From positions 101,948 to 165,947 of the forward strand of contig CAVWBQ010000019.1 in NCBI GenBank assembly GCA_963753225.1: a stretch of DNA of 64,000 nucleotides, read 5' to 3'. Below are positions 1 to 7,461 of this stretch, one piece after another. The notes beneath the pieces were generated by a model. The model searched no databases. It saw only the letters and a program-made list of their open reading frames with translations, and had not been told where the DNA came from. Position numbers and translations under genes: made by a program. This stretch comes from Palsa-504 sp963753225. Its GTDB lineage: Bacteria; Actinomycetota; Actinomycetes; Streptosporangiales; Streptosporangiaceae. How positions within the stretch are numbered: position 1 is the stretch's first letter; the number at the start of each line of letters is the position of its first letter.

Positions 1-1220
1 GCCGGCGGGCCTGGCGTGATGCGGCGCTGACCGGTCTGCTGGCTACAGGCCTAGTTGCTTCTATCTGGGGCTGGACATGGATTCCCGTCGCGGTGGTAGC
101 AGCGCTTGCGATCTCTGTTGTCGCCTATGAGCAGTGGGTTCGTGACGTCAAGGTACTCGCGCGCCTGATGCTCCGCGGCCGGTTCCGCACCCGTCATGCC
201 CCGTCCTCACCTAGTCAGCGGGTCGAGGACAGGCTCGCCGTGGTGCAGCAGCAGCAGAACGGGAACCTTGTTGTTTTCCGCGGCCGGTCGGCTTTTATCG
301 GCAGCGGCCAGAAAGTGGTACATGACCGCATCGTGGTGAACGTGGCGCTAGGGAAAAAGGGCAAAGGAGGGAAAAGGCAGAAGCCGGTCCCGTTCTCTAC
401 CCTGGATCTTCATCAGGCGCTGGAAACAGCCCTCAAGACCATGAATTTCCCTGAATTGCGGGTAGGGCAGCAGTTGCACGTCAACGGCGAGCACGTCGCT
501 GCTGACCCGCGGCTGCTTCCCGAACCGCTCGGGCCGCCTGCAGCCGATGCCCCGCCTGAGCTGCTTGACGAGGGCTGCCTGCATCCGACCCCCGAAGCCC
601 GCACGTACGTATGCGCTGAGATATCCAGCTGGAAAGGCCAGCTTGTTGTCTCGCTGTTCACCCGCGCCGTGCAAGTGCACGGCTCGCTCCAGGTGGAGTG
701 GATGTTCTACGGGCTCCCGCCGCTTAACACCAATCTGCTGCTGATCGACCAGCGGTACGAGCCACACAGGATCAAGCAAATCGCCAGGGCCACCGGTTCC
801 GGTCTTCTTCATTTCGTGCCAGATCTGCTGTGGTCGCCCGTTACTTTCGCGCAATATGCAATCCGCCCGCTTGCCGACAGGTTCCGCCTACGGAACCAGT
901 CCTACCGCATACAGCATGGTTATGTCTTCAATTACGGGTCACCGCCAAGCATCAGGGAAAACGCCATTAGCCACAGGAGACAGCACGATTTCGTGGTCGG
1001 GGACGAGCTTACATTTATCTTGCTCGCCCGGCACACGATGCTGCGCGCACTACGAAAATACCTCAAAGCACACAAGGTCGACATGAAGCAGTTCTCCAAT
1101 CAGGAGCAAACCATCATTAAGAGAATTAATAAGTACAGCGTCGGCAAAATGAAGGCCAAGAACGTTGCCGTCGGGGATAAATCACATGCCGGCGGCAGCA
1201 AAACCAAGTCGGGCTCGTAG
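1..1220 (+). CDS. membrane-anchored orphan protein, 5' end beyond the window
   Basis: The frame is open from base 3 to the TAG at 1218-1220, so the true start lies outside the window; an internal GTG at 93 is not the likely start because it would remove the first of two membrane helices. Visible residues 7-22 and 28-42 are hydrophobic (ALTGLLATGLVASIWGW and VAVVAALAISVVA). A long soluble part follows, with GNLVVFRGRSAFIGSG early on and RTYVCAEISSWKGQLVVSLF in the middle. I know similar architectures as hypothetical actinobacterial membrane proteins of unknown function. The tail KYSVGKMKAKNVAVGD closely resembles the first residues of the next gene. No enzyme motif was recognised. GC is visibly lower than in the region after 9 kb. 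Confidence 0.7.
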   Translation, partial: RRAWRDAALTGLLATGLVASIWGWTWIPVAVVAALAISVVAYEQWVRDVKVLARLMLRGRFRTRHAPSSPSQRVEDRLAVVQQQQNGNLVVFRGRSAFIGSGQKVVHDRIVVNVALGKKGKGGKRQKPVPFSTLDLHQALETALKTMNFPELRVGQQLHVNGEHVAADPRLLPEPLGPPAADAPPELLDEGCLHPTPEARTYVCAEISSWKGQLVVSLFTRAVQVHGSLQVEWMFYGLPPLNTNLLLIDQRYEPHRIKQIARATGSGLLHFVPDLLWSPVTFAQYAIRPLADRFRLRNQSYRIQHGYVFNYGSPPSIRENAISHRRQHDFVVGDELTFILLARHTMLRALRKYLKAHKVDMKQFSNQEQTIIKRINKYSVGKMKAKNVAVGDKSHAGGSKTKSGS

Positions 1221-1243
1221 GATGCCAACGAAAAGGATCAGCA

Positions 1244-1594
1244 ATGGGCGAGAAATACAAGATAGGCAAGCTCCGGGCCGGAAACGTCGCCATCGGCGAC
1301 CATGCCACGGCAGAGTACACTCGCCATGCCGATCCTGAACGCGCCGAGATACAGGCACAGGCCCTCTATCAGATCCGGCAGCTTATCGAGCTCATGGCTA
1401 TCCACTCCGAGGAGATAAACGGCCCGGACGCGGCCCTGGCAGATGCCGAGTCCATCGAGAATGCGCTCCAAAAGAAAAACCCCAGCCGTTCCCGCATCGT
1501 GAACCTCATCGGCAATATCGGGCCTGCCGTCGCCGGAGTGACGGCCCTCGCGAAGGCGATAGATGCCATACACGCAACAGTCAGCCATCTTTAA
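1244..1594 (+). CDS. small conflict-system-like protein sharing a motif with its neighbour
   Basis: This 116-residue product follows the upstream gene after 23 bp, so the two are probably co-transcribed. It opens with YKIGKLRAGNVAIGDHATA, which resembles the tail of the upstream protein (KYSVGKMKAKNVAVGDKSHA). The middle is helical and acidic/polar. The C-terminus (IVNLIGNIGPAVAGVTALAK) looks like a buried or membrane-associated helix pair. Glycine-rich NVAxGD-type leaders occur on small actinobacterial proteins linked to NTPase-based conflict systems, but I cannot assign a named family. Function unknown. Confidence 0.6.
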   Translation: MGEKYKIGKLRAGNVAIGDHATAEYTRHADPERAEIQAQALYQIRQLIELMAIHSEEINGPDAALADAESIENALQKKNPSRSRIVNLIGNIGPAVAGVTALAKAIDAIHATVSHL

Positions 1595-1623
1595 CCGACA
1601 ACCCTGGTCACGGGTACAGGAGA

Positions 1624-1655
1624 GGGTGAGCCGGCCTGTAGGCCAGGTCCTGTGC
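1624..1655 (-). repeat. distal copy of the rnpB 3' end, candidate attachment site
   Basis: These 32 bases match the 3'-terminal bases of the RNase P RNA gene at 8627-8658 at 30 of 32 positions (differences at 1645 and 1649). The match stops abruptly on both sides, and nothing else of rnpB is present here. A detached RNA-gene 3' end facing an intact one is what a site-specific recombinase leaves at the far end of an integrated element. The stretch 1595-1924 otherwise holds no gene that I can support. Confidence 0.7.
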
Positions 1656-1924
1656 AAGCATCTCTCTGACAAGGGCAAACGCACCACGCATGCGGTCTGA
1701 CCTGCGGCTGAGATCTCAGCGATTCTCATCGTTTCTGGGCAGATCGCGAGGTGATGTGCCCGGACCTCGACGGTGGCGATGAGCACCTTGGGCTCCTGGG
1801 TCCCGGAACCTATTCCGGAGGCTCGAACAGCCGCCGGGGTGGATCTAGCCGTAAGACCAGCACTCACCAGTCAGTAGCTCCCAGCTCGCGCACGAACGAA
1901 GCAGCGGCCCTCCCTCCACGCAGT

Positions 1925-2410
1925 TCACAGTCTTCCTGCCAGCCTGCTCCGTAGCCAGAAGACCACGAGGATGATCACTACGGGAACGATCAGCCACAAG
2001 AACACCAGGGGGCTGGTTCCCGGGAGGGGTTTATATCCTGCCGCGAGGCACTCGCGAGGAGGGGGGACCCCGACGCTGAACCTGACGTCGAAGCGGGTTC
2101 CCCCCGCAGTCAGGATCAGGTAGTCTTCCCCGCGACCTGCGTTCGACGGGACCACCAGGGTCACGGGGATGGTCGCAGATTCCCCGGGGAGGATTTCTAC
2201 CGGGGAGACTTTCAGCCACGTCATGGCATCCCCCGGATTGGCCGAGAACGTGACCTCCATCGGGGAATCCCCCGTGTTCCTCACGTACAGGGGAGTCATC
2301 GGATAGCTATGCCCGGGGGAGGCTGAGCCCCGGATGCAGATCAATGGGTTCACGTCTTCCTCGTGGCCGGTTCCTCTCGATTGCCCGGAACTCCTCATCC
2401 CGGACTGCAA
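1925..2410 (-). CDS. Ig-like (NEW3-type) surface protein with C-terminal membrane anchor, 5' end probably lost
   Basis: The protein has a beta-sandwich-like stretch (PLYVRNTGDSPMEVTFSANP; VSPVEILPGESATIPVTLVV; RFDVRFSVGVP) of the NEW3 / alpha-galactosidase-associated type, then a C-terminal helix (LVFLWLIVPVVIILVVFWL) and RSRLAGRL. It therefore looks like a surface protein held by its C-terminus. No signal peptide precedes the domain in this frame: the frame opens at a TTG right after a stop. The start region lies within 100 bp of the left end of the IS1380 copy at 2508, so the 5' part was probably removed or displaced. A different frame at 2307-2498 may hold remains of the original N-terminus. 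Whether it is still expressed is unclear. Confidence 0.5.
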   Translation of the reverse strand: MQSGMRSSGQSRGTGHEEDVNPLICIRGSASPGHSYPMTPLYVRNTGDSPMEVTFSANPGDAMTWLKVSPVEILPGESATIPVTLVVPSNAGRGEDYLILTAGGTRFDVRFSVGVPPPRECLAAGYKPLPGTSPLVFLWLIVPVVIILVVFWLRSRLAGRL

Positions 2411-2507
2411 CGCTCCTTACTGCTATATCCACTGGCACGCGCCGGAGTCCAGTTACGGTCACAGTCCCTGCGGCCACGGCAAGAGCCTGGACCCGCACTG
2501 GTAGCCG

Positions 2508-3502
2508 TTAGCCCTGACCTTTCACAGGGTTGATGGCTGCCACTAGCGGGCGGGCTGGCCGGTTTCTGTCCGTGGATTTTAGGCCCGGGGTATGACGCTG
2601 GCCCGGCTGGCAGGCATCATCGCAGCGGCGCTCGCGGACCTCGCCCTTCCCGTCGACGGCGATCTGCCAGGCGGTCTCGGGGACCGTGCCGATCGCGTCC
2701 CGCTCCCGCGCGCCGAGCTCCCAGCCGACGGAGTAGGTGACCTGGTAGCCGTGCCGGGAGGCGAGCCGGTCCAGCTCCTTGACCAGGGCGTGGCTGGCGC
2801 CGGCCCCGTCGCAGGTGATCATCAGCCTGCGGCGCAGTGCCGGCGGCAGCGCCGTGATCGCCTCGTCCAGGAGGCGCAGGTGATCGGCGGCGGTGTTGCT
2901 GCCGGGCGAGCCGGGGCGCAGCATCCAGGCCAGCGGCTCGCCGGTGTTATCGCAGGCCGCGATGACCGGATGATGGCCGTAGCCCTTGAAGTTCGGCTCT
3001 GCCGGCTCCTTGTCGCTGTGCGCGGTCACGACGGTCGCGTCCAGCCGGATGCAGGTCACGTCCTTCAGCCTGCGGTCCGCGACCGTGACCGGGGGCAGCT
3101 CGCCGTGCCGCGCGATTCCGTGCGCCCACGCGTGCCGCCGCGCCTTGTTCACCGCAGTCGTGACCTTCCGCCTCCTGCGGTCCCCGCCGGCCGCGATCTC
3201 GGCCAGCGCCCGCCACGCGGTCGGCACCGAGGCGACCGGGCCGAACAGCTCCCGCTGGTCGCCCATCACCCGGAAATCGCTGATCACCCGGGCCCCATCG
3301 GCGATCGCGCACGCCAGGTCCGAGAAGACCCGGCCCCGGTCATGGCCGCCCAGCGGCGACGGCAGCGCCGCTGACAGCCCGGACGTCAGGCCGGTCCGGT
3401 CCGGTCCGACAGCTGCCGCACCAGGGCAAGGCCCGCGTGCGACACGACGCCTGTGCCGCCGCCGGTGACTTCCAGACCGCGCGACCATCCTGTAGCGTGC
3501 AT
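2508..3502 (-). pseudogene. IS1380-family transposase, frameshifted and truncated
   Basis: The natural start is the ATG at 3500-3502 (MHATGWSRGLEVTGGGTG), the usual beginning of actinobacterial IS1380 transposases. This frame stops after about 35 codons. The rest (CAIADGARVISDFRVMGDQ; DVTCIRLDATVVTAHSDKE; LMITCDGAGASHALVKELD) is read in a second frame. The shift coincides with a triple 5-bp repeat (ccggt) at 3391-3407; removing one unit restores one frame. The first and second catalytic aspartates (RLDATVV, ITCDGAG) are visible. The product ends soon after VDGKGEVRERR, before the last third of the family, so it cannot be active. Confidence 0.85.
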
Positions 3503-3628
3503 GGAGAAAGTGCTCCTCGAACCTGGACCGGTAAGTGCCTAGACAACCCTTATCGTCCCAGGTCAGGAGCACTTTTCCATTCAGGCGCGCCGCTCAGCCG
3601 CCGAACCCCCGTGAAAGCCAGGGCTAGG
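2508..3628 (-). mobile_element. IS1380-family element, internally deleted copy
   Basis: Near-matching inverted repeats bound the segment: TTAGCCCTGACCTTTCAC at 2508-2525 and GTGAAAGCCAGGGCTAGG at 3611-3628 (reverse complement CCTAGCCCTGGCTTTCAC). The span is about 1.1 kb, short of the usual 1.6-1.7 kb for this family, and the missing part is the transposase C-terminal third. Between the right end and the transposase start lies a long stem-loop (arms near 3508-3526 and 3558-3574), also present in the second copy at 5.6 kb. No clear target duplication could be read. It abuts a TauE/SafE gene remnant on the right. Confidence 0.8.
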
Positions 3629-3638
3629 TACGCCCAGC

Positions 3639-3815
3639 CTGTCGGTGACCCCGACCAACCTGCTGTACAACGTCGTCTCGACACCGGGGGCGCTGTACCG
3701 CTACTGGCGGCAGGGACAAACTGGCGGGCGGCTGGCCCTGCTGCTCATCGCCCGGACCTTGCCCGGCGTGATCGCCGGATCGGTGATCCGCGCCAAAACC
3801 CTATTGACTGACTGA
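3639..3815 (+). pseudogene. TauE/SafE sulfite exporter remnant
   Basis: In-frame codons read LSVTPTNLLYNVVSTPGALY, then RYWRQGQTGGRLALL and ARTLPGVIAGSVIR, and stop at TGA 3813-3815. This resembles an internal segment of TauE/SafE-family membrane permeases (anion or sulfite export). Only about 58 codons remain of a family that usually has 240-300, there is no start codon, and the fragment starts 10 bp from the inverted repeat of the IS1380 copy. Insertion of that element, or a later deletion at it, explains the loss. Confidence 0.7.
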
Positions 3816-3825
3816 CTCGCTCAGT
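3811..3825. promoter_or_regulatory. candidate TetR operator upstream of the 3839 gene
   Basis: ACTGA-ctcgc-TCAGT is a perfect 5-bp-arm palindrome placed 13 bp before the TetR start codon, the usual position and style of an autoregulatory TetR site. A preceding gactgactgact run makes a wider half-site possible. No binding evidence. Confidence 0.4.
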
Positions 3826-3838
3826 TCACAATCAAGAT

Positions 3839-4582
3839 ATGTCGAGGCTTCCGCCCCGCGAGCGCCTAGCCGCCATAGCGGCCGCCGCCATCGAGGCGTT
3901 CGGTCGGCTTGGCTACCGCGGCACCCGCACGGCGGAGGTTGCCGCCAAGGCGGGCATGTCGACTGGCTCGCTGTTCACCTACGTCGAGTCCAAGGAAGCG
4001 CTCTTCCACCTCGTCTTCCTCTACTGCCTGCGCTTGCTGCCCGACAGCCCGGAGTTGCCGCTGCGCACGCCGGAGCCGGGAGCGACCGTCGCGCTGTTCG
4101 CCCAGGCCCTGGACGGAGCTCCGATGTCCCGCCTGCACGTGGCGCTGGTCGGCGACGAGCCCGCCGACGTCGCCGCGGAACTGCGCGGGATCGTCGCGGA
4201 GATATACGACACGCTCGAGCGAGCCTGGCCGTTGCTCTCGGTCGTCGAGCGCTGTGCGCCGGAAATACCGGAGCTGGAAACGGTGTGGTTCGGCGAAGGC
4301 CGCGCGGACATATACACCGACCTGGCCGAGTACCTGCGGCGGCGGGCGGCCCGTGGGCAGTTGCGCCCGATGCCCGACGACCATATGGCGGCGCACGTGG
4401 TCGGTGAGATGGCGGCCTGGTCCGCCTGGCACCGCCGCCACGGGTACGACGGCAAGCTCTTCGACGACCAGACCGCCCGCCGCACCACCATCGAGTTCGT
4501 ATGCGCCGCCCTGATCCCCGAAACCGCACCGCAATACACCAACCAAACCAATCATCCCGAACGGCAGGTTCCGCTGCCCTAA
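3839..4582 (+). CDS. TetR/AcrR-family transcriptional regulator
   Basis: The 247-residue protein has an N-terminal TetR helix-turn-helix (residues about 8-55: AIEAFGRLGYRGTRTAEVAA, then AGMSTGSLFTYVESKEALF) and a variable C-terminal ligand/dimer domain. The ATG at 3839 gives the typical short lead before the HTH; no strong ribosome site precedes it. The palindrome at 3811-3825 suggests autoregulation. TetR proteins normally repress an adjacent gene. Here the upstream permease is only a remnant and the downstream gene is a DUF1707 membrane protein, so the present target is uncertain. It lies between two IS1380 copies, so it may be cargo. Confidence 0.85.
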   Translation: MSRLPPRERLAAIAAAAIEAFGRLGYRGTRTAEVAAKAGMSTGSLFTYVESKEALFHLVFLYCLRLLPDSPELPLRTPEPGATVALFAQALDGAPMSRLHVALVGDEPADVAAELRGIVAEIYDTLERAWPLLSVVERCAPEIPELETVWFGEGRADIYTDLAEYLRRRAARGQLRPMPDDHMAAHVVGEMAAWSAWHRRHGYDGKLFDDQTARRTTIEFVCAALIPETAPQYTNQTNHPERQVPLP

Positions 4583-4634
4583 CCCCCAACCCCTCGCTCA
4601 GGTCAGCCAGGCGTCAAGGAAAGGACGACGCACC

Positions 4635-5195
4635 ATGAACGGAACGACGACCAACCCCTACCCACCCGGCGACATGCGGGTATCCGACGCCGACCGCGAC
4701 CGGGCCGTGTCGGAGCTGACCACGGCCTACCAGGCTGGCCGGCTGCGCCACGAGGAATTCGACGAGCGGTCCACCAAGGCCCTGCATGCCGCCACCGGCA
4801 AGGAACTGACCGATCTGCTCACTGACCTGCCCGCCGACCGCGCCGCCGCGGATCTGGAGAAACGAGGCGCGGTCGGCGTCCTCGCCACGCGCATTGTCAT
4901 GGGCGCCTCGGGCGCCGCGGCCGTCTCCCTTGGCTTCCTCGCCCTGGCGAACGGCCTGAGCACGCCGGCCCCCGCCCACGTCCCCACCGCCGCGCAACGG
5001 GAGTTCGCCAGGCAAGTCCTGGCCAGCCAGGGCATCCATGTCTCGAACATCCCGGTTCAGCCCGCTACCGTTCCCGGCTTCGACTGGGCCGGGACGATAA
5101 CCCCGGCGGTCATCGCCCTACTGCTCATCGCGCTGATCGTCGTCCTGCACAAGTCCGGCCTAGACCGCCGCATAATCCGCCCCAGCCGCTCGTAA
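4635..5195 (+). CDS. DUF1707 membrane protein
   Basis: Residues about 13-67 match the DUF1707 (SHOCT-like) module of actinobacteria: MRVSDADRDRAVSELTTAYQ, GRLRHEEFDERSTKA and a KELTDLLTDLPAD end. Two hydrophobic segments follow (about 82-102 and 152-170, ITPAVIALLLIALIVVL), ending in a basic tail. The module is common in small membrane proteins of unknown role; it precedes membrane helices or beta-rich domains. A purine-rich stretch (aaggaaaggac) upstream of the ATG can serve as ribosome site. It follows tetR by 52 bp on the same strand and could be its target. Confidence 0.8.
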   Translation: MNGTTTNPYPPGDMRVSDADRDRAVSELTTAYQAGRLRHEEFDERSTKALHAATGKELTDLLTDLPADRAAADLEKRGAVGVLATRIVMGASGAAAVSLGFLALANGLSTPAPAHVPTAAQREFARQVLASQGIHVSNIPVQPATVPGFDWAGTITPAVIALLLIALIVVLHKSGLDRRIIRPSRS

Positions 5196-5259
5196 TCAGA
5201 AACGGGGCAGTGCCCTGGGTGCCGTCCCCGCCAGCCAGCAGCGGCCTGGCGGCGCTTTC

Positions 5260-5680
5260 CTTTAGCGTCCGCCATGCGGTCGGCACCGACGCGACCGGTC
5301 CGAATACCTCGCCCTGGTCCCCCATCACCCGGAAATCGCTGATCACCCGGGCGCCGTCGGCGATCGCGCAGGCCAGGTCCGTGAAGACCCGGCCCCGGTC
5401 CAGGCCGCCGCCCGGCGACGGCAGCGCCGCCAACAGCCCGGCCGTCCGGCCCGTCCGGTCCGCGAGCTGCCGCAGCAGCACCAGGCCCACGTGCGACACG
5501 ACGCCCGTGCCGCCTCCGGTGACTTCAAGACCCCGCGACCATGCGGTAGCGTTCACGTAGAAGGTGCTCCTCGAACTGGACTGATAAGGACCTCGACAAT
5601 CCTCATCATCCCAGTTCAGGAGCACTTTTTCGTTCAGGCGCGCCGCTCACCGATCAGGCTTCGTGAAAGACCAGGGTTAG
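5260..5680 (-). mobile_element. IS1380-family fragment, transposase 5' part only
   Basis: The translation NATAWSRGLEVTGGGTGVVS followed by CAIADGARVISDFRVMGDQ and VPTAWRTL parallels the copy at 2508-3628, without that copy's frameshift. Similarity is lost after about 80 codons, near 5260. The right end (GTGAAAGACCAGGGTTAG, 5663-5680) and the leader stem-loop with arms around GTGCTCCTCGAACTGG / CCAGTTCAGGAGCAC are preserved. The left end and catalytic core are gone. Both copies point the same way. Confidence 0.8.
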
Positions 5681-6436
5681 CAGGCCGACCACTGGATGTG
5701 CCAGACCGGTGATCTCCTCGGTGTGAACCCCTCGCATGACGGTCGGTAGCGGTCGTTAGCGCAGGTCAGAAGTCTTTGCTGGTCGACCTAGGTCCGTACC
5801 GGTCGGTGTGGTTGACGCACTTTCTTGCTGCACACCTTTAGGTGTTGCATGTCCCGCACCACTGCGTCAGGTGGCCCATCCCCCGGCCCTGCCGCTTGGC
5901 CTCGCGAGCTGGCTCGCAGATACACGGCATCCAGGAGATCTTCTGCGGCCTGCCGGGAGCAAGCGAATGCCCATACGGACAGCACTCAGGCCCGTGAGCG
6001 AACAGTCGTGCGGGCATCCGTTCGCACTGCGGCCTCGGACAGGTTGATGACAGATTCCGCCGGTGCTGCCACAGACACGGATCGCTGATTTTTAAGTGTC
6101 AGGCTACCCAGGGGAAAGGATCGCTGTCGTCCCTGCGGGAGCCTTCTCTTTACCATAAAGAGACATGAAAGTCTATGAAGGTCCTTTTACCCAGTTCAGT
6201 GACTTTTAGCAACTCAGTAGGTCGATGCCGTTACCGCTGACATAGGTTCTCTCAGCTGGACTTCGGATCTCGGAGTCGTGCCTGCACCGGTGACTGAAGC
6301 TGGCCGACTTTGACGATGGGTCCGGCCGGGCGCGGTGGCAACTAAATGTGGAGGAATCCCTATAGACAGAGCTGCGTTTGCTTGTCATGATCTACATGGC
6401 AGGGCAACCTAATCGGACATAGATGGAGATACGCCC
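5681..6436. other. gene-poor interval
   Basis: I see no supportable gene in these 756 bases. They contain a small perfect hairpin (TCTCTTTA-cca-TAAAGAGA, 6145-6163) and, toward the end, AT-rich sequence and a GGAG motif (6424-6427) serving the lectin gene at 6437. Short frames on both strands lack family signatures. Confidence 0.5.
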
Positions 6437-6922
6437 ATGATCAGTAAGGTCATTCGTACCGTCGCGCTGCTGCTCATGACACTGACGGTTCCGGCTGCGG
6501 TATTGGTTGCCCCGCTGCCCGCCAGCGCAGCCACCAGCGGTTCCATGTGCGAGGTCTACGGCGGTCATTACTGTCTTAACACCGCAAATTTCAACCTTTA
6601 CACAGTCGTGGTGGAAAGCGGCTCCGGCGCCCGCACTATCGATGCGGTGCTCCAGAATGGAAATATCTATAAGCTCGAATTCAACGGGGCTCCCAGCAAG
6701 TGCGTGGCGAGTGACAACACTGGCAATTATGTCGAGATTAAGCTTTGCTCAGACAACAACGGCCTGAATTGGACGCGCCATGAGTTCAGTGATGGGGACC
6801 AGTGGAGCAACTCGTATGCTAGCAATGACTGCCTCACGGGCACGGACACGCCCGGAGGCTATTTTATTTTCGCGGCGTGCGGCGCCACCGGTGGTGCTTA
6901 TCAGAAGTTTAAATTCAAGTAA
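6437..6922 (+). CDS. secreted ricin-type (RICIN) lectin-like protein
   Basis: A clear Sec signal peptide occupies residues 1-32 (basic MISKVIR, hydrophobic TVALLLMTLTVPAAVLVAPL, cleavage after PASA). The 129-residue mature part has spaced aromatic and Asn/Asp-rich repeats (YKLEFNGAPSKCVASDNTG, then VEIKLCSDNNGLNWTRHEF and DCLTGTDTPGGYF) as in a beta-trefoil carbohydrate-binding domain. Six cysteines in the mature part suggest disulfides. The ATG has GGAG nine bases upstream. No catalytic domain is attached, so it may be a stand-alone exported sugar-binding protein. Codon use is less GC-rich than in the genes after 9 kb, consistent with acquisition. A strong terminator follows. Confidence 0.7.
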   Translation: MISKVIRTVALLLMTLTVPAAVLVAPLPASAATSGSMCEVYGGHYCLNTANFNLYTVVVESGSGARTIDAVLQNGNIYKLEFNGAPSKCVASDNTGNYVEIKLCSDNNGLNWTRHEFSDGDQWSNSYASNDCLTGTDTPGGYFIFAACGATGGAYQKFKFK

Positions 6923-6960
6923 CTGCGGGCCGCCTAAGGCCAGGGGCGCTAGCGAGCACG

Positions 6961-6992
6961 AGAGGCCCTGACCGCATCCGGTCAGGGCCTCT
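6961..6992 (+). terminator. rho-independent-type hairpin after the lectin gene
   Basis: The perfect 13-bp stem AGAGGCCCTGACC / GGTCAGGGCCTCT encloses a 6-base loop, 38 bp past the lectin stop. No long T tract follows, as is usual in actinobacteria. Confidence 0.8.
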
Positions 6993-7051
6993 GCCTTATG
7001 GCGTGGCTTGACGCTTAAGTGTCACCCATTCTGGGGTACTGGCGCTGACGC

Positions 7052-7378
7052 TTAACGGCCTGCATGGCCCCCGAAGGCTTCGCGGAACTGACGGCCGCGG
7101 CCGGCGGAGGCAGGACGTCGAGGTCGATCAGGCCGGGCCGGAATCGAAGCCAGGATGTCGCGGGAGGTCACCAGCAGCCGGTGCTCACTACGGGCCGGAA
7201 TCAGTACCTCGACCTGCCCGGCGCTGGAGGCGTTGTCGGCGACCAGCAGCACCGGCTTCCTGGCATCGGCCGGGTGAGCCAGCTCCGACTGGTACCGCCC
7301 GGCCTGCTCCTCGGCCGGAGGCAGGTCCGCATCCACCACCTCGAGCTGCCGCAGTAGCTCGCCCAGCGCCGGCTCACG
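7052..7378 (-). pseudogene. NB-ARC / AfsR-type STAND ATPase fragment
   Basis: The minus-strand frame reads LGELLRQLEVVDADLPPAEE, then KPVLLVADNASSAGQVEVLI and HRLLVTSRDILASIPARP. This is the Walker B region and following sensor of AfsR/NB-ARC ATPases (LVVLDNA...QV...LVTSR). P-loop, C-terminal repeats and DNA-binding parts are missing, and the end runs into unrelated codons (RPRRPASAGRG), suggesting a frameshift. It is a remnant of a signalling or conflict-type regulator. Confidence 0.65.
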
Positions 7379-7461
7379 GTTTCGGCATCCGCGCCGCCGT
7401 AGTTACTCGGCTGCCGGCGTGAGCTTGCGGCCGTAAGCGCGGCGCCGTCTAGCGTTTACTT

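Noticed and set aside
1238..1867. A 209-codon minus-strand frame over the small 1244 gene
   Set aside because: It is antisense to a better-supported gene and has no recognisable domain or hydrophobic pattern.
2592..3374. A 260-codon plus-strand frame within the IS1380 copy
   Set aside because: It is the Arg/Gly/Val-rich antisense of the transposase, which has clear family motifs.
5788..5985. A 65-codon minus frame with a sigma-factor-like AAEDLLDAVYLRA stretch
   Set aside because: The similarity is one short helix only; no further sigma regions, no ribosome site.
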